Positions 43,670 to 52,836 of a stretch of 64,000 nt of DNA are shown piece after piece. Within the stretch, counting starts at the first letter, position 1. Each line of letters begins with the position of its first letter. Source of the stretch: Amphritea atlantica (GTDB lineage Bacteria; Pseudomonadota; Gammaproteobacteria; Pseudomonadales; Balneatricaceae); NCBI RefSeq assembly GCF_900111095.1, contig NZ_FOGB01000007.1, forward strand, positions 1-64,000. The letters run 5' to 3'. The position numbers and the translations under genes were made by a program. The notes beneath the pieces are model-generated. The model was not told the DNA's origin, did not search any database, and worked only from the letters and a program-made list of their open reading frames with translations.

Positions 43670-43742
43670 TTCTAACAAGCGACAGGTTGTCGGATTAGCT
43701 TTCCACTGTGCTCCAGACCAACCGTAAATGCGGGCGTCAGGT
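43670..43742 (+). other. attC site 17 (terminal, degenerate)
   Basis: 73 bp. R'' TTCTAAC; R' is GTCAGGT, with the invariant GTT changed to GTC. Arms GCGACAGGTTGTCGG / ACCGTAAATGCGGGC are still seen. Marks the far end of the array. Confidence 0.7.
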
Positions 43743-43978
43743 CTGAGTGGGTTATACGACTCAACAATCAGGGCGAGTGATAAACTCTACCACAGGGTCA
43801 GAGCCCTTTTTATAAAGCCCTTTTCATCGCATCGTTCACGAAAAAGGGGAGGGGTTTATCTCTTTCCTGATATCTCATCTCAATCCACGGAACCATCGCT
43901 TTTTCCAGCAAGCGACGAAGTCGCGTCGAGCCACTAACCAGCTGCGTCGCGGCGGTCTGGCTAAGGCTTTTATCTGCG
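43743..43978. other. Non-coding stretch beyond the array
   Basis: About 235 bases with no supported gene. A CTAACCAGCTGCG ... GTCTGGCTAAG palindrome-like segment near 43937-43967 might be a decayed attC. This is the right-hand integron/chromosome boundary. Confidence 0.4.
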
Positions 43979-44590
43979 TCAGAGAGTCACAACCCGGGCG
44001 GCCAGCGCAATCAGTATTCCACCGGTCAGGCGGTTGACCAGTTGACTGCGGTTTTGCAGGGTTTTAAGAATAGGGCCATGGGATAGCACTAATGTAACGA
44101 CGCTGTACCACAGGCCATCGACCAGCGTGGCCGTCGCCGTCATAATCATCTGATCGGCTATCGTTGCATCCGGACTGACAAACTGTGAGAACAGGGCGAT
44201 AAAGAAGATCGCCAGTTTAGGATTCAGCACTGAGATGGTCGCTCCCTCAATGCCGGCTTTCAGTACAGAGGTTTTATCGCCAGGGTTTACGCTGAAGGAA
44301 GAAGCTCGTCCGGCTCTGATCGCTTTGAGGCCGATCCAGGCCAGATAGCCAGCCCCCAGCCAGGTGATCACCTTAAACGCGATCTCTGACTGGGCTACCA
44401 GAATAGCCAGTCCTGAGATGGTTGCGAATGCCCAGAGGCCAACCCCCGCTGCATGAAACCAGCTGGCAGCCAGACCATGTTGGCGGCTGTTACCGACCGT
44501 TTGCTTCAATACTACCGCCAGACTGGGGCCCGGAGACATTGCACCCAGGCAGCAGACTGCAAATAGTGAAAGCCAGGCGGTAAAGGTCAT
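43979..44590 (-). CDS. LysE/RhtB-family amino-acid exporter
   Basis: A 203-residue inner-membrane protein with about six hydrophobic segments. CLGAMSPGPSLAVVLKQTVG is the LysE/RhtB signature (SPGP) and SVLNPKLAIFFIALF the second (NPK). The family exports basic or neutral amino acids such as lysine or homoserine. Single gene pointing toward the integron. Confidence 0.88.
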   Translation of the reverse strand: MTFTAWLSLFAVCCLGAMSPGPSLAVVLKQTVGNSRQHGLAASWFHAAGVGLWAFATISGLAILVAQSEIAFKVITWLGAGYLAWIGLKAIRAGRASSFSVNPGDKTSVLKAGIEGATISVLNPKLAIFFIALFSQFVSPDATIADQMIMTATATLVDGLWYSVVTLVLSHGPILKTLQNRSQLVNRLTGGILIALAARVVTL

Positions 44591-44740
44591 AGTGGATTCC
44601 TGATCGTGATGGGGTGGGAATATTTCGGTTCAGCGTAACCGCTTAAAACCAGCTAAGCTGATAGGGGGATTATATTGCAGTGTGCTGACAGGGGCCAGTA
44701 ATCCTGTTGGTCAGCTGCTGACGGTTCAGTCTGTCTGCTA

Positions 44741-44800
44741 ACTTAAGAGCTGGCTTAAAAACTGACTTAAGAGCTGACTTAAGAGCTGACTTAAGAGCTT
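44741..44800. repeat. Five tandem 12-bp repeats
   Basis: ACTTAAGAGCTG repeated at 44741, 44765 and 44777, with variants GCTTAAAAACTG (44753) and ACTTAAGAGCTT (44789). Each unit contains CTTAAG and AGCT palindromes. It lies 25 bases upstream of the CPXCG gene start. Confidence 0.85.
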
Positions 44801-44824
44801 AACTTGAATTGCGAGGTGTCAATC

Positions 44825-45016
44825 ATGCAAAGTCTGGAAGCGGTGTCCCGTACATGTCCCTACTGTGGGGAACCGGTCGAGTTAGTTGTGGATTGCACAG
44901 CGGGTAATCAGCAGTATTTTGAAGATTGCTCGGTGTGTTGTAAGCCGATGATGGTTGAGCTGGATGTTGAAGGCACGGAGCCTGTTATCTCTCTGAAGGA
45001 TGAAAACGAGGTATAA
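44825..45016 (+). CDS. CPXCG-family cysteine-rich mini-protein
   Basis: A 63-residue protein of the CPXCG (PF14255-like) family. CPYCGEPVELVVDCTAG and DCSVCCKPMMVEL give a zinc ribbon of two cysteine pairs; the DxxxxxQQYFEDC spacing is standard. The ATG at 44825 has GAGGTG upstream. Function unknown. It has an unusual tandem repeat just upstream and shares a terminator with purC. Confidence 0.88.
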   Translation: MQSLEAVSRTCPYCGEPVELVVDCTAGNQQYFEDCSVCCKPMMVELDVEGTEPVISLKDENEV

Positions 45017-45019
45017 AAA

Positions 45020-45045
45020 AACGCCGCATATCGTTATGCGGCGTT
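45020..45045. terminator. Bidirectional terminator between CPXCG gene and purC
   Basis: Perfect 11-bp stem AACGCCGCATA / TATGCGGCGTT with loop TCGT. Seven A on the left form the T-run for the minus-strand purC transcript. Confidence 0.9.
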
Positions 45046-45082
45046 ACTGTCTTGCGGCCCCCTGATAATCAGGGGACGATGA

Positions 45083-46186
45083 TCAGTCGATCAGAGCGTA
45101 CTGGTCGCGCAGAATCTCAATGATCTCTGCTTTCGGGTTATCAGACAGCGGTAGTTTCTCGCCGATAATCTTCTCTGCAATGCCGACATAGGTGTCAGAT
45201 ACTTTCTGTAACAGTTCTGCAGGGAGGGCGTTGTCCTTAGCCAGGGCGTAACGCTCTTCCATCCGATCTTTATTGATCAGGATATCCGGGTCAGGGAAGT
45301 AGTTGAGCAGTTCCTGACGGAATACCTCTTTGGAGTTTTCGATGACTTTGCCTTCCCGGTAGGATGGGCCGTCCCAGATGCGGGATGAATCAGGTGTCCC
45401 CACCTCATCCATATAGATCAGCTTTTCGTTGCCTGAGGCATCAGTCACGTAACCAAATTCAAACTTAGTATCGACGAATACCTGGTCGATCTTTTCCAGT
45501 TCAGAGCTGATGACATCAAAGCCTTCTTTCAGCAGTTTTTCGTAAACCGCGATATCCTCTTTCGAACGGAACTGAAAGGCTTCATGGTTATTGATGATGT
45601 CATCACGGGTGATGTTGACATCATCTACTTCAGGCACGCCAGGAATCCCCTTGAGAATACCTTTGGTGGAAGGTGTAATCAGCAGCTCAGGCAGTTTCTG
45701 ATCTTTCTGCAGGTTGTCGGCTATCTGAATGCCACAGAACTCACGCTCACCTTTGGCGTAGGAACGCCACATAGAGCCGGTGATATACTGGCGGCAGATC
45801 GCCTCAATCATGACGGGTTTTGCTTTCTGAACAATCCAGACGAATGGGTGGGGGATATCCAGGATATGGCTGTCAGCCAGACCGTTTTCGTGAAACAGCT
45901 TGAACCAGTGATTGGAGATAGCATTCAGTGCGGCACCTTTGCCGGGTACACCGTTCATACCGCCTTCGCCATGCCAGATGCACTCGAAAGCGGAGATCCG
46001 ATCGCTGATGACCATGATCGCCAGGGGGGCATCGGCTGCAACATCATACCCTTTCTCCTGGATAAGACGTCGACTGTCGGCTTCGGTCAGCCAGTAAACG
46101 GAACGTACTTTACCACTGTGTACCGGTAGGTCGGTACGGATCGGCAGATCATTGTTTACTGCCAAAACCTTATCAGCAAGACTCAT
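45083..46186 (-). CDS. purC: SAICAR synthase (purine biosynthesis)
   Basis: A 367-residue phosphoribosylaminoimidazole-succinocarboxamide synthase, which joins aspartate to CAIR with [44 protein letters not shown] and [16 protein letters not shown] (substrate and metal site) are diagnostic, as is the SRIWDGPSY stretch. It belongs to the longer (about 367) type present in many marine gammaproteobacteria instead of the 237-residue E. coli type. Start ATG at 46186. Confidence 0.95.
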   Translation of the reverse strand: MSLADKVLAVNNDLPIRTDLPVHSGKVRSVYWLTEADSRRLIQEKGYDVAADAPLAIMVISDRISAFECIWHGEGGMNGVPGKGAALNAISNHWFKLFHENGLADSHILDIPHPFVWIVQKAKPVMIEAICRQYITGSMWRSYAKGEREFCGIQIADNLQKDQKLPELLITPSTKGILKGIPGVPEVDDVNITRDDIINNHEAFQFRSKEDIAVYEKLLKEGFDVISSELEKIDQVFVDTKFEFGYVTDASGNEKLIYMDEVGTPDSSRIWDGPSYREGKVIENSKEVFRQELLNYFPDPDILINKDRMEERYALAKDNALPAELLQKVSDTYVGIAEKIIGEKLPLSDNPKAEIIEILRDQYALID

Positions 46187-46323
46187 TGCAAACTGTCCTG
46201 TATCTCTAAAAGTCGATTAATGAAAACGTTCCAGAATATCAGCGTTTACCAAAAGTTCGGCAATGCAGACCACCAGGCAAAAGCCTGGAAAAAAGCTGAG
46301 GATTTCTGCCTGATTCTGGAACA

Positions 46324-46351
46324 GGGATATTACACAGATTTGTAATATCCC
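46324..46351. repeat. 11-bp perfect hairpin
   Basis: GGGATATTACA (46324-46334), loop CAGATT, TGTAATATCCC (46341-46351). A purC leader would run through it. No T-tract follows on either strand, so a regulator site or leader structure is more likely than a terminator. Confidence 0.6.
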
Positions 46352-46620
46352 GCCACATTTTGGCGTTCCAGACTTGAATATATCAGCGAATCTGGCCACC
46401 CATGCTAAACGCATTAACATGTGATTAATCTCGTATGCAGTCATCGTTATAATCTACTGATGAGCGATAGTCTGATACTCTCTCGCTGCGACTATTCTGA
46501 GTCTGACAAAACGCTTCTCAGAAGCCGCTTATGAAAGCTTCACGATAAAGTTTCTGTCAGAAAAATCGGCTAAATAAATGGACTATTGGTGAGTCATTTT
46601 TACATTGCGTTTTAGAAATG

Positions 46621-46639
46621 TTCACTGGAAATTAGTGAA
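46621..46639. promoter_or_regulatory. Operator-like inverted repeat before the MFS gene
   Basis: TTCACT - GGAAATT - AGTGAA, about 50 bases upstream of the MFS GTG start and just upstream of a TATACT hexamer (a plausible -10). Possible repressor site. Confidence 0.4.
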
Positions 46640-46689
46640 TATCTTAATTATCACCTGCTATACTTCCGGTCCCATTAAAAGGTGCTACC

Positions 46690-48120
46690 GTGACTGCGAA
46701 TATCGAAACTGTAAATACTGAAACATCGTTTTATCAGGATAACCCCCGGGCTCGGTGGTATGTGCTTATCAGTATCTGTATTGCGCTGTTTCTGGTGCCG
46801 ATGTCACTGTCTGCCGTGAATATGGCCTTGCCAGCCATGGCTGATGCTTTGCAGGCTGATGCGGTATGGCTGAGCTGGATTCCCACCGCCACGTTGTGGG
46901 GAAGTATCGTGTTGTTACTGCCGGCGGGGAGAGTGGCCGACTCCATTGGCCGAAAGCCGATCTATCTGATCGGTGCGTTGGGTTTTTCACTCGCATCGCT
47001 GCTGGTGTTTGCCGTCTACTCTGTTGAATTTCTACTATTCGTAAGGGTGCTGCAGGGATTGTTCAGCAGTCTGGTATTTGCAACTGCTATGGCGATTATT
47101 GCTGCCGTCTTCAGTGGTTCTAATCGGGGGACCGCACTGGGATTGACGGCCACCTCTGTTTATCTGGGACTGACCTGTGGGCCTCTTTTTGGTGGCTGGC
47201 TGACCGATCATCTCGGCTGGCGAAGTGTCTTCTGGGGGCCGGTTATCCTGGCGATGGTTGCGCTGATACTGGCCGTTATCTATATCAGGAATGACAGTAG
47301 TGATGAACAGCAGTCTAACCCATTGGACTGGGTTGGCTCGCTATTGTTTGCTGCTCTGTCCACACTGTTGTTGTTCGGCTTATCCGGATTGCCAAACCTG
47401 TATAACTGGCTGATGCTGATTGCAGGGATCGCCCTGGTGTTTGTATTTGTCAGACAGCAGAACCGCTGCGAATTTCCACTGGTGCGTTTTTCGCTGTTAG
47501 CTGCTAACAGGGTGATGAATCGTTCTTTGATGGCCAGCTTTCTGATGTATGCAGCGCACTATCCGGTACTGTTTCTGCTGAGTCTCTATCTGCAATATCT
47601 GCAGGGATTGTCACCCAGTGAAACAGGGCAGATGATACTGTTACAAGCACTGATTATGGCATGTCTGGCGCCGCTTGCCGGTCGGCTGTCGGATCGTTTT
47701 GAGCCTCGTCTGATTGCGACGGTAGGATGTTTGTTCTTTAGTGCGGGATTTGCAGTACTGGTATTTCTGCGGGCGGACAGTTCATTAAATCATGTGATCG
47801 TGGCGCTGGTATTGCTGGGAGTAGGCTTTGGATTATTCTCAACGCCGAACAATAATGCAGCGCTGGGTTCGGTGCCGAAAGAGCGCCTGAGTATCGCTTC
47901 GGCGCTGCTGAACCTGTCCCGCACCAGTGGGAATATGTTCAGTATGGCGATTATCATGCTGCTGATGAGCGTGTTGCTGGGCAGTGAACAGATCATGCCG
48001 GAACGTTATCCGGATCTGCTGATTGTCGTGAAAGCCGGCTTTGCCAGCGCCTGTGGTTACAGTTTTCTGGCTGCCTGGTTCTCCTATAGCCGGGGAAAGG
48101 TTAACCGTGATGCGGGTTAA
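46690..48120 (+). CDS. MFS drug-efflux-type transporter (DHA2-like, 14 TM)
   Basis: A 476-residue membrane protein with about 14 hydrophobic segments. The motif A stretch [16 protein letters not shown] and motif [20 protein letters not shown] place it among drug:proton antiporters. The GTG at 46690 has AAAGGTG upstream. Its stop overlaps that of the convergent ppsR gene by a few bases. Substrate unknown. Confidence 0.87.
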   Translation: MTANIETVNTETSFYQDNPRARWYVLISICIALFLVPMSLSAVNMALPAMADALQADAVWLSWIPTATLWGSIVLLLPAGRVADSIGRKPIYLIGALGFSLASLLVFAVYSVEFLLFVRVLQGLFSSLVFATAMAIIAAVFSGSNRGTALGLTATSVYLGLTCGPLFGGWLTDHLGWRSVFWGPVILAMVALILAVIYIRNDSSDEQQSNPLDWVGSLLFAALSTLLLFGLSGLPNLYNWLMLIAGIALVFVFVRQQNRCEFPLVRFSLLAANRVMNRSLMASFLMYAAHYPVLFLLSLYLQYLQGLSPSETGQMILLQALIMACLAPLAGRLSDRFEPRLIATVGCLFFSAGFAVLVFLRADSSLNHVIVALVLLGVGFGLFSTPNNNAALGSVPKERLSIASALLNLSRTSGNMFSMAIIMLLMSVLLGSEQIMPERYPDLLIVVKAGFASACGYSFLAAWFSYSRGKVNRDAG

Positions 48121-48935
48121 CCAATCCGTCGCTTAAGGCCCATCTGGGCGATAATACGGGTGGCTATCTCTTCAATTGAAAAGTGAGTGGTATTGATGTG
48201 CGCCAGCTTTTGCTTGCGGAACATCCGTTCGACTATCCGCACCTCATCTTCGCACTGGTCCAGTGACGCGTAACGACTGTTTGGACGGCGTTCATGGCGG
48301 ATTGACGCCAGCTGAAACGGATCAATTGTCAGACCGAACAGCTTATTTCTGAAGGGCTCCAGCACTTCAGGCAAGGTTGTCTGTGTGAGGTCGTTGTCGG
48401 TCAGGGGGTAGTTTGCTGCCCGGATGCCAAACTGAAGTGCCATGTAGAGACAGGAGGGGGTTTTCCCACAGCGGGAGACCCCGGTGAGAATGATATCCGC
48501 CTTATCATAGTGCTGAGTGCGGGCGCCATCATCATTATCGATCGCAAAGTTTACCGATTCGATACGGTCCATATATTTGTTTACTTCATTAATCGAATGG
48601 GATTTACCGACGCTGTAGGATGAGTGGCTTCCCAGCTCCAGCTCCAGCGGTTTCAGAAACGCTGAAAACACATCGATCTTATACGCGGTGCTGGTGGAGA
48701 TGATTTCACGGGTGGCTTCATCCACTACCGTATCGAACACTATCGGTCGCTGTCCGTCGGTTTTACCCGCCTGGTCGATAATGTCGACCGCTTCAACCGC
48801 TTTTTCAATGGTATCGATATAGGGCAGCGTCACTTTATTAAACTGAATTGAACCAAACTGCGCGAGCAAACTATTGCCCAGTGCTTCCGCTGTGATACCT
48901 GTACCATCAGATATAAAAAAAGCTGTTCTTTTCAT
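48117..48935 (-). CDS. ppsR: PEP synthase regulatory kinase/pyrophosphorylase
   Basis: A 272-residue DUF299 protein that phosphorylates PpsA using ADP and reverses this with phosphate, switching PEP synthase off and on. The P-loop-like [17 protein letters not shown] and the N-terminal [19 protein letters not shown] are diagnostic. It is divergent from ppsA, its substrate, with about 175 bp between the starts, the usual arrangement. Confidence 0.95.
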   Translation of the reverse strand: MKRTAFFISDGTGITAEALGNSLLAQFGSIQFNKVTLPYIDTIEKAVEAVDIIDQAGKTDGQRPIVFDTVVDEATREIISTSTAYKIDVFSAFLKPLELELGSHSSYSVGKSHSINEVNKYMDRIESVNFAIDNDDGARTQHYDKADIILTGVSRCGKTPSCLYMALQFGIRAANYPLTDNDLTQTTLPEVLEPFRNKLFGLTIDPFQLASIRHERRPNSRYASLDQCEDEVRIVERMFRKQKLAHINTTHFSIEEIATRIIAQMGLKRRIG

Positions 48936-49112
48936 AAGGTTAAGCTGTCTCGCGTCACAAAAATGTATTTATCCGGGGGTATTATTACGGCATCTGTGCG
49001 TGCTGTATAGCGTAGCGATGAATCAATCAGGATCTTCGTCAACACACTGACCTCAGCGAAGAATTACAGTATGATGCGCCTTAATCACTAAAATTTGAAG
49101 GAGTGCGGAGCT

Positions 49113-51488
49113 TTGCAGGATTATATCGTTCGTCTGGATCAGGTGGGTATGGATGATATTGAGCAGGTAGGTGGAAAAAACGCCTCACTTGGCGAGATGA
49201 TCTCAGAACTGTCTGGTGCAGGCGTTAAGGTTCCCGGTGGGTTTGCGACCACAGCGTCCGCATTCCGTGACTTTCTGAAACACAATAATCTGGACCAGAA
49301 GATCAGCGATAAACTCGCTCAGCTTGATCCTGAAGATGTTAATGCGCTCGCAGCGACCGGTAACCAGGTGCGTCAGTGGATCCTGGAAACCCCATTTCCT
49401 GAAACCCTCGACCAGGCTATTGAACAGGCCTATGAAGAGATGGGCGGTCACGACGATCTGGCGGTTGCGATCCGCTCATCGGCAACCGCCGAAGATCTGC
49501 CCGATGCCTCTTTTGCCGGTCAGCAGGAGACCTTCCTGAATATCCGTGGTCTGGCAAATATTAAAGCGGCCATCCATGAGGTCTTTGCCTCGCTCTACAA
49601 TGACCGGGCAATCTCCTATCGGGTTCACCATGGTTTTGAACATCACGACGTCGCCCTGTCGGCCGGGGTTCAGCGTATGGTTCGCAGTGAAACCGGTGCC
49701 AGCGGCGTCATGTTTACACTGGATACGGAATCGGGCTTTCAGCACGTTGTGTTTATCACGTCAGCTTATGGCCTTGGGGAAACAGTTGTCCAGGGGGCTG
49801 TTAACCCGGATGAGTTCTACGTTTACAAACCGACTCTCAGACAGGGTGCTCCGGCCATATTGCGCCGCAGTATGGGCAGTAAAGCGATCAAAATGATATA
49901 CGGTGCTGAAGGTACCACCGCCAGTGCCGTTCAAACTGTCAGTGTGGCACCTGAAGAGCGAATGAAGTTTTCCATCAATGATGATGACGTGCAGCAACTG
50001 GCAAAAATTGCGATGACCATCGAGCAGCATTACGGTCGTCCGATGGATATCGAGTGGGCTAAAGATGGTGATGATGGTGAGCTGTATATTGTTCAGGCAC
50101 GACCTGAAACCGTTAAGAGCCGGGATAAAAACGCGGTTATCGAGCGTTATCTGCTCACCGAAACCGGTAATGTTTTATTGGAAGGCCGCTCTATAGGACA
50201 TCGTATCGGCAGTGGACCGGTGCGCATTGTCGAAAGTCTCAGTGATATGGATAAGATTCAGCCCGGTGATGTGCTGGTCACCGATATGACCGACCCGGAC
50301 TGGGAACCTGTAATGAAGCGTTCTTCTGCGATTATAACCAATCGGGGTGGACGTACCTGTCATGCAGCGATTATTGCCCGTGAACTGGGTATTCCGGCGA
50401 TTGTCGGTTGCGGTGATGCCACCGAACGACTGACGGAAGGTCAGGAGGTGACCGTCTCCTGTGCCGAAGGTGATACGGGACGAGCCTATGAAGGTTGCCT
50501 GGATTTCGAGCATCAGACTAACAAAATCGATTCTATGCCGCCTCTGCCGTTCGACATCATGATGAACGTTGGCAACCCTGACCGCGCATTTGATTTTCAG
50601 TCGTTGCCCAATGCCGGTGTTGGTCTTGCGCGTCTGGAGTTTATTATCAACCGTATGATCGGCATCCATCCGAAAGCGCTGATTGAGTTTGATCAGCAGG
50701 ACGCTGGGCTGCAGCGCACCATAGAGCGCCGCATTGCGGGCTATGAAAGCCCGATAGAGTTTTACGTTGCCAAGCTGGTGGAGGGCATATCTACACTGGC
50801 CGCTGCTTTCTATCCCAAGAAAGTGATTGTGCGGATGTCGGATTTCAAATCCAACGAGTATGGGCATCTTATCGGTGGTGAAGCCTATGAGGCCCACGAA
50901 GAGAATCCAATGCTGGGCTTCCGTGGAGCCAGTCGCTATATTGCTGAATCGTTCCGGCAGTGTTTTGAGCTTGAGTGCCGGGCGCTGAAGCAGGTACGCG
51001 ATGTGATGAAGCTGACCAATGTCGAAGTGATGATTCCTTTTGTACGCACGGTGGGTGAAGCGAAACAGGTGGTAGACCTGCTGGCAGAAAACGGCCTGAA
51101 CCGGGGTGAAAACGGTTTGCGGGTGATTATGATGTGTGAAATACCCTCAAATGCGCTATTGGCTGATGAATTTCTTGAATATTTCGATGGTTTTTCCATC
51201 GGCTCGAATGACCTGACTCAGCTGACTCTTGGACTGGATCGGGACTCTGGCGTGATTGCTCACCTCTTCGATGAACGTAACGATGCGGTACGCAAACTGT
51301 TGGCCATGGCTATCCAGGCATGCAAGGCGCAAGGGAAATATATCGGAATCTGTGGTCAGGGCCCCTCTGACCATCCAGATCTGGCAAGATGGCTGATGGA
51401 GCAGGGGATCAGTTCGGTTTCTCTGAATCCTGATTCGGTGTTGGAAACCTGGTTCTTCCTGGCGAATGAAGAAAGTACTGCGTCCTAG
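49113..51488 (+). CDS. ppsA: Phosphoenolpyruvate synthase
   Basis: A 791-residue enzyme that converts pyruvate and ATP to PEP, AMP and phosphate for gluconeogenesis. The ATP-grasp domain opens with [12 protein letters not shown] and has [20 protein letters not shown]; the phosphohistidine is in [14 protein letters not shown] (about His417); the TIM-barrel active cysteine region is [12 protein letters not shown]. The TTG at 49113 fits other PpsA N-termini ([12 protein letters not shown]) with AAGGAG ten bases upstream; an in-frame TTG at 49095 is an alternative. Divergent from ppsR. Confidence 0.96.
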   Translation: MQDYIVRLDQVGMDDIEQVGGKNASLGEMISELSGAGVKVPGGFATTASAFRDFLKHNNLDQKISDKLAQLDPEDVNALAATGNQVRQWILETPFPETLDQAIEQAYEEMGGHDDLAVAIRSSATAEDLPDASFAGQQETFLNIRGLANIKAAIHEVFASLYNDRAISYRVHHGFEHHDVALSAGVQRMVRSETGASGVMFTLDTESGFQHVVFITSAYGLGETVVQGAVNPDEFYVYKPTLRQGAPAILRRSMGSKAIKMIYGAEGTTASAVQTVSVAPEERMKFSINDDDVQQLAKIAMTIEQHYGRPMDIEWAKDGDDGELYIVQARPETVKSRDKNAVIERYLLTETGNVLLEGRSIGHRIGSGPVRIVESLSDMDKIQPGDVLVTDMTDPDWEPVMKRSSAIITNRGGRTCHAAIIARELGIPAIVGCGDATERLTEGQEVTVSCAEGDTGRAYEGCLDFEHQTNKIDSMPPLPFDIMMNVGNPDRAFDFQSLPNAGVGLARLEFIINRMIGIHPKALIEFDQQDAGLQRTIERRIAGYESPIEFYVAKLVEGISTLAAAFYPKKVIVRMSDFKSNEYGHLIGGEAYEAHEENPMLGFRGASRYIAESFRQCFELECRALKQVRDVMKLTNVEVMIPFVRTVGEAKQVVDLLAENGLNRGENGLRVIMMCEIPSNALLADEFLEYFDGFSIGSNDLTQLTLGLDRDSGVIAHLFDERNDAVRKLLAMAIQACKAQGKYIGICGQGPSDHPDLARWLMEQGISSVSLNPDSVLETWFFLANEESTAS

Positions 51489-51530
51489 ATTTATACCGTT
51501 ATCTTTCAGTCATTTTCCTGAGTAGCGCCG

Positions 51531-52220
51531 ATGCAGCTCTCCAGGTTTTTACAGCTCAAAACGCCTTATAGCCGGCAGCGGGTTAGAGTGCTGCTGGCTC
51601 AGGGCAGGGTCCGGGTCGGTGGTGAGATTATCACCGATGCGCATCGGGAGATTGATCGGTTCATCCGGGTTGAGCTGGACAATAAGCTGCTTCAGGAGGC
51701 TCAGAGCCGTTATCTGATGCTGCATAAACCCGCTGGTATCGTCAGTGCGACAGTACATTCTGAACACAAAACCGTCATAGAGCTGTTACCTCAGTCGTTG
51801 CGCCAGGGCCTGCATCTGGCGGGAAGGCTGGATCTGAAAACCAGCGGCCTGATGTTGTTGACCAATGATGGCAACTGGTCCCGCAGAGTCACCCAACCCG
51901 AATCAAAAGTTGCCAAGGTCTACCGCGTGACGACAAGAGATCCTGTGTCTGACGAAGCACAAGGGGTGTTTCAGAAGGGGATCTATTTCCGTTATGAAAA
52001 TATCACCACCCGACCCGCGCAACTGGAACGAATTGACGACTATAACTCCCGTCTGGCAATTCATGAGGGGCGTTATCATCAGGTGAAGCGGATGTTTGGT
52101 TATTTTGATAACGAGGTAACGGCGTTACACCGGGAAAGTATCGGCGCCTTAACACTGGATCCGGATCTCAGGCCGGGTGAGTTCCGCTTTTTAACGGCGG
52201 CGGAGATAGCGCTGTTTTAA
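51531..52220 (+). CDS. Pseudouridine synthase of the RsuA family
   Basis: A 229-residue RNA-modifying enzyme. Residues 1-55 form an S4 RNA-binding domain (LSRFLQLKTPYSRQRVRVLL); the catalytic aspartate is in AGRLDLKTSGLMLLTNDG (about Asp101). EGRYHQVKRMFGYFDNEV is the second family motif. Most like RsuA, which makes pseudouridine 516 in 16S rRNA, but RluB/E/F-like substrates cannot be ruled out. Its end overlaps the convergent rhombosortase gene by 30 bp. Confidence 0.88.
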   Translation: MQLSRFLQLKTPYSRQRVRVLLAQGRVRVGGEIITDAHREIDRFIRVELDNKLLQEAQSRYLMLHKPAGIVSATVHSEHKTVIELLPQSLRQGLHLAGRLDLKTSGLMLLTNDGNWSRRVTQPESKVAKVYRVTTRDPVSDEAQGVFQKGIYFRYENITTRPAQLERIDDYNSRLAIHEGRYHQVKRMFGYFDNEVTALHRESIGALTLDPDLRPGEFRFLTAAEIALF

Positions 52221-52835
52221 TGCTGCTGTGCCCGTCGATGCTAGCAGCACGAACAACCCTGCCAACGCACCCGCCAGGTGCGCCGCTGGATACGGTGGCC
52301 AGGGGCTCTGGCTTAACAGCGCCTGTTGACTGAACTGCTCCCATATCAGCTTTGCCAGACAGATCAGCATGGGTAACCAGCCATTTAACGCTTGCTGCTT
52401 CCGGGCAAAGATAAACAAACTGAGAACCAACGGCGCGAATAGTAGCCCGGATAACCCTGCATAGCTGCTCACTCCTGACCAGGGGGAGAGAAGCAGGGCA
52501 TCGACGCTGACAACTCCCACGCACAGTGATGCCAGTAATGCGCTGCGTGAATTCAGTTCCAGGTAGCCCGCAGCAAGCGTAAATGCCAGCAGATCCCAGC
52601 TCAGGTGGCTGAGCGATGTATGGCAAAGATGCCCTGTTATTAAGCGCCATAGCTGACCCTCCAGTATCAGGGAACGGTCAGCATAGCCCAGTTGAAACAG
52701 TTCTGCTGACAGGCTCAGCGGCAGGCACAACAGTAACAGAACCAGGGTTATCCAGGGAAACTGGAAGATACCCCCCGCTTGCGCGGGAGGCTTTGGGTTG
52801 GCGAACGGTTTGATTGATATAGTGTTCATTAGCAT
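52191..52835 (-). CDS. rrtA: Rhombosortase (rhomboid-type processing protease)
   Basis: A 214-residue integral membrane serine protease of the rhombosortase family, which processes GlyGly-CTERM proteins. The catalytic serine is Ser129 in YAGLSGLLF and the histidine His186 in YPAAHLAGALAG; GHLCHTSLSHLSWDLLAF is the conserved second segment. About six transmembrane helices. The ATG at 52835 is one base after the stop of the VIT/VWA gene, so translation is coupled. That gene has a GlyGly-CTERM tail and is the obvious substrate. Confidence 0.88.
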   Translation of the reverse strand: MLMNTISIKPFANPKPPAQAGGIFQFPWITLVLLLLCLPLSLSAELFQLGYADRSLILEGQLWRLITGHLCHTSLSHLSWDLLAFTLAAGYLELNSRSALLASLCVGVVSVDALLLSPWSGVSSYAGLSGLLFAPLVLSLFIFARKQQALNGWLPMLICLAKLIWEQFSQQALLSQSPWPPYPAAHLAGALAGLFVLLASTGTAALKQRYLRRR

Positions 52836-52836
52836 C

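Larger units (their letters stand above)
30764..43742. mobile_element. Chromosomal integron with 17 gene cassettes
   Basis: An integrase gene (intI) read leftward, a promoter/attI region, and a rightward array of 17 cassettes with 18 genes, all on the plus strand. Each cassette ends in an attC site with the pattern R'' (xxxTAAC) ... R' (GTTxxxx), an imperfect inverted repeat between, and the next cassette starting within 12-30 bases. Cassette genes are more A/T-rich than the flanking chromosome. The attC sites are heterogeneous (56-121 bp), unlike the uniform repeats of Vibrio superintegrons. No transposase or plasmid gene is nearby, so it is a resident chromosomal integron. Confidence 0.95.
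46187..46689. other. Intergenic region between purC and an MFS gene
   Basis: About 500 bases with no supported gene; a 75-codon minus-strand frame (46217-46444) lacks features of a protein. It includes a perfect hairpin (46324-46351) and an operator-like repeat (46621-46639). Confidence 0.5.

Noticed and set aside
30764-43742. CRISPR array suggested by repeated, regularly spaced motifs
   Set aside because: The repeats are attC sites of variable length separated by genes, not short repeats with uniform spacers.
52168-52650. 160-codon minus-strand frame overlapping the rhombosortase
   Set aside because: It is a shifted frame of the rhombosortase gene, which has catalytic residues and a coupled start.
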